DNA of 16,473 nucleotides from Spirosomataceae bacterium (GTDB taxonomy: Bacteria > Bacteroidota > Bacteroidia > Cytophagales > Spirosomataceae), in NCBI GenBank assembly GCA_025455795.1, contig JALOLW010000026.1, positions 1-16,473 on the forward strand, in the 5' to 3' direction. The notes under the pieces were generated by a model. The model saw only the letters and a program-made list of their open reading frames with translations. It ran no database searches and was not told the origin of the DNA. This document shows positions 15,002-16,473 of this stretch, piece by piece. Made by a program: the position numbers and the translations under genes. Within the stretch, counting starts at the first letter, position 1; the number at the start of each line of letters is the position of its first letter.

Positions 15002-15173
15002 TTGCACGGTGATTTTGAAGCCCCTAAATTACGAAACAATGCCCGTTTGTTGGCATAAATTCATTTTTTTTGGAAATTGCACGGTACTTTCCCGATGTGC
15101 CATATGGTGATTCCGCTCAAAATACCGACAATCAATAAAATAGAACACTGATTTGAAGGATTGAATGGGTTTG

Positions 15174-15237
15174 AACGGATATTAAACCCCGATTGGGATT
15201 AAATCCGTTTTTTATCCGTCAAATCCGTTCCATCCGT
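15174..15237. repeat. ATCCGT-repeat spacer with imperfect hairpin
   Basis: Four ATCCGT hexamers start at 15203, 15214, 15223 and 15232, and an inverted copy (ACGGAT) is at 15175-15180. AACGGAT-ATTAAACCCC and GGGATTAA-ATCCGTT pair to form an imperfect stem (15174-15209) around GATTG. It ends 18 bases before the glycosyltransferase ATG. The rest of the 254-base spacer (15002-15255) shows no clear promoter match on either strand. Confidence 0.5.
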
Positions 15238-15255
15238 GTTCCATTACTAATCTTC

Positions 15256-16434
15256 ATGAAAATCCTCGTTTTTGTCAAAACCTTCGCCAATCCGACGCTG
15301 ACTTTTATCTATAACGAAGTAACCGAACTTGCTCAACAGCATCAGGTTCGGGTCGTCACTTGCGAGCAAAAAAACGCCGATTTGTTTCCGTTTGAAGACG
15401 TTGTGGAGATTCCATTTGAAACCAACCCGCGCCTCGCCAAGATTCGTTACAAAATCCAAACCCTTGATATTGAGTTAGGTTTCAAAAAAAGAAGTTTCAA
15501 AAAACGCCTCCAAAAAGAAGTAGAAGCCTTTCGGCCCGACGTGATTCACACGCATTTTGGATGGGAATCGTGGCTGTTTTTGCTCAATTTTTCGCGTACC
15601 GACATTCCCGTTTTTATTAGTTTTCACGGTTTTGATGCCTCGCACAAGCTCCGCTCTGACCGCTACCGCAAGACCCTCAAAACCATCCTCCAACGGCCTA
15701 ACATTCACCCGATTTTTGTGTCAAATTTTATGCAAAAACAGGTAGAGGTGAGCCTGGACGTGGTTATTACAAAGGCGCGAATTTTGTACTACGGCACTGA
15801 CACCGATTTTTTCAAACGTCAAAACTATGACTACCCGCGCAACCCTGTTACGTTTTTGCAGGTGTCAAGTTTTGCGCCCAAAAAAGGACATGAGTTTACG
15901 ATTCGGGCTTTTGCTCAGTTGCTCCAACGCCTCGAAAAAAGCGATTTTTATCAACCTTCTGCTGCCGAGCCACCCCTGCCGCCTTTGTTGATTTTGGCAG
16001 GAGATGGTCCGCTACGTTCGGCCATGATTCAACTCGCCGAGGAGTTGGGCGTGAGTGATTCGGTCAAATTCCCTGGCTTGGTCAATCGGCAACAGGCGAA
16101 GGCATTGATGGAACGCTCGCACGTGTTTGTGCATCACAGCGTCACGTCCAAGCCCGTCGGTGACATGGAGGGTATCCCCAACGCTCTCATGGAAGCAATG
16201 GCGATGGAAATGCCTGTACTTTCGACAATTCACTCGGGGATTCCCGAACTCATTGAAGATGGGGTTAATGGATTTTTGGTCGCTGAAGAAGACATCACTG
16301 CCTACGCGCAGCGTTTGTACGAGGTATTGAAGTGGCCTTACCTGCCTCACAATCGGGCAAAAATCATGGCTCAATTTGAAAAACAACAACACGCGCGGCA
16401 GTTGGTGGAGTATTATACCAATCCACAAAGCTAA
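15256..16434 (+). CDS. GT4-family (GT-B fold) glycosyltransferase
   Basis: A 392-residue enzyme from the ATG at 15256; the frame opens further upstream at a TTG, but those residues are encoded by the repeat spacer and are rejected. The N-terminal Rossmann half starts KILVFVKTFANPT and includes DVIHTHFGWES and FISFHGFDAS, typical acceptor-side motifs. The C-terminal half has VSSFAPKKGHEFTIRAF, LAGDGPLR, a KFPGLV segment, and the nucleotide-sugar motif E-x7-E (Glu305, Glu313, within EGIPNALMEAM). The set resembles WcaL-like colanic acid or exopolysaccharide transferases. Cytoplasmic or membrane-peripheral, probably adding a hexose to a lipid-linked glycan. No neighbouring polysaccharide genes are visible to the right within the window, which ends 39 bases later. 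Confidence 0.9.
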   Translation: MKILVFVKTFANPTLTFIYNEVTELAQQHQVRVVTCEQKNADLFPFEDVVEIPFETNPRLAKIRYKIQTLDIELGFKKRSFKKRLQKEVEAFRPDVIHTHFGWESWLFLLNFSRTDIPVFISFHGFDASHKLRSDRYRKTLKTILQRPNIHPIFVSNFMQKQVEVSLDVVITKARILYYGTDTDFFKRQNYDYPRNPVTFLQVSSFAPKKGHEFTIRAFAQLLQRLEKSDFYQPSAAEPPLPPLLILAGDGPLRSAMIQLAEELGVSDSVKFPGLVNRQQAKALMERSHVFVHHSVTSKPVGDMEGIPNALMEAMAMEMPVLSTIHSGIPELIEDGVNGFLVAEEDITAYAQRLYEVLKWPYLPHNRAKIMAQFEKQQHARQLVEYYTNPQS

Positions 16435-16451
16435 CCTTTCAGGTAAGGTTA
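16432..16451 (+). terminator. Short hairpin after glycosyltransferase
   Basis: TAACCTT (16432-16438, including the stop) and AAGGTTA (16445-16451) make a 7-bp stem with a 6-base loop. No T-run follows, and the window ends soon after, so terminator function is doubtful. Confidence 0.3.
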
Positions 16452-16473
16452 CAAAATCGTGGCACGAGTTTAG

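Noticed and set aside
15051..15062. 12-mer TGGCATAAATTC shared with 9918-9929
   Set aside because: Several chance 12-mer matches are expected in a window this long; the surroundings do not match.
15193..15255. Upstream TTG start for the GT4 glycosyltransferase
   Set aside because: The added residues are encoded by the ATCCGT repeat spacer; family proteins start at the KILVF strand.

Overview
The window looks like chromosomal DNA of a Bacteroidota bacterium, most likely order Cytophagales (Spirosomaceae/Runella-like is a guess from gene content and mid-range base composition). Reasons: start codons lack Shine-Dalgarno sequences and sit behind A/T-rich leaders; several promoters match the Bacteroidota -7 element TAnnTTTG; there are lipobox-bearing FKBP-type isomerases, a LytS/LytTR two-component pair, a fused aspartokinase-homoserine dehydrogenase of the usual 820 residues, and a beta-propeller dehydrogenase fused to a c-type cytochrome. 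No tRNA, rRNA, CRISPR array, transposase or phage gene was seen, and no gene-free stretch exceeds 300 bases.

Left part (1-6318, mostly + strand): the 3' end of a SAM-dependent methyltransferase gene is joined by a TGATG stop/start overlap to a large GT-C-like membrane protein. A convergent spacer with a strong hairpin separates this from ndk (minus strand). Divergent from ndk, a likely operon encodes an NrnA-type DHH phosphoesterase and two different two-domain FKBP-type lipoproteins. The ndk/nrnA spacer holds a TAnnTTTG box facing each way. An 11-bp stem-loop at 6341-6372 separates this operon from the next block.

Middle and right part (15001 down to 6399, all minus strand): in transcription order, a propeller dehydrogenase-cytochrome c fusion, folA, thrA, a GNAT acetyltransferase, a secreted or outer-membrane-like protein of unknown function, a DUF2846-like small protein overlapping a LytS-type histidine kinase gene, a 25-codon small ORF overlapping the next start by ATGA, and a LytTR response regulator. 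folA carries a perfect 34-bp palindrome within its reading frame. thrA and the small ORF/regulator pair each have their own TAnnTTTG box. Right end (15256-16434, +): a GT4 glycosyltransferase behind a spacer rich in ATCCGT repeats.

Most genes are ordinary housekeeping or envelope functions. The most notable points are the in-frame palindrome in folA, the coupled small ORF in front of the response regulator, the four-gene envelope protein/kinase/regulator cassette, and two copies of a small hairpin element that differ by a compensatory base-pair change.
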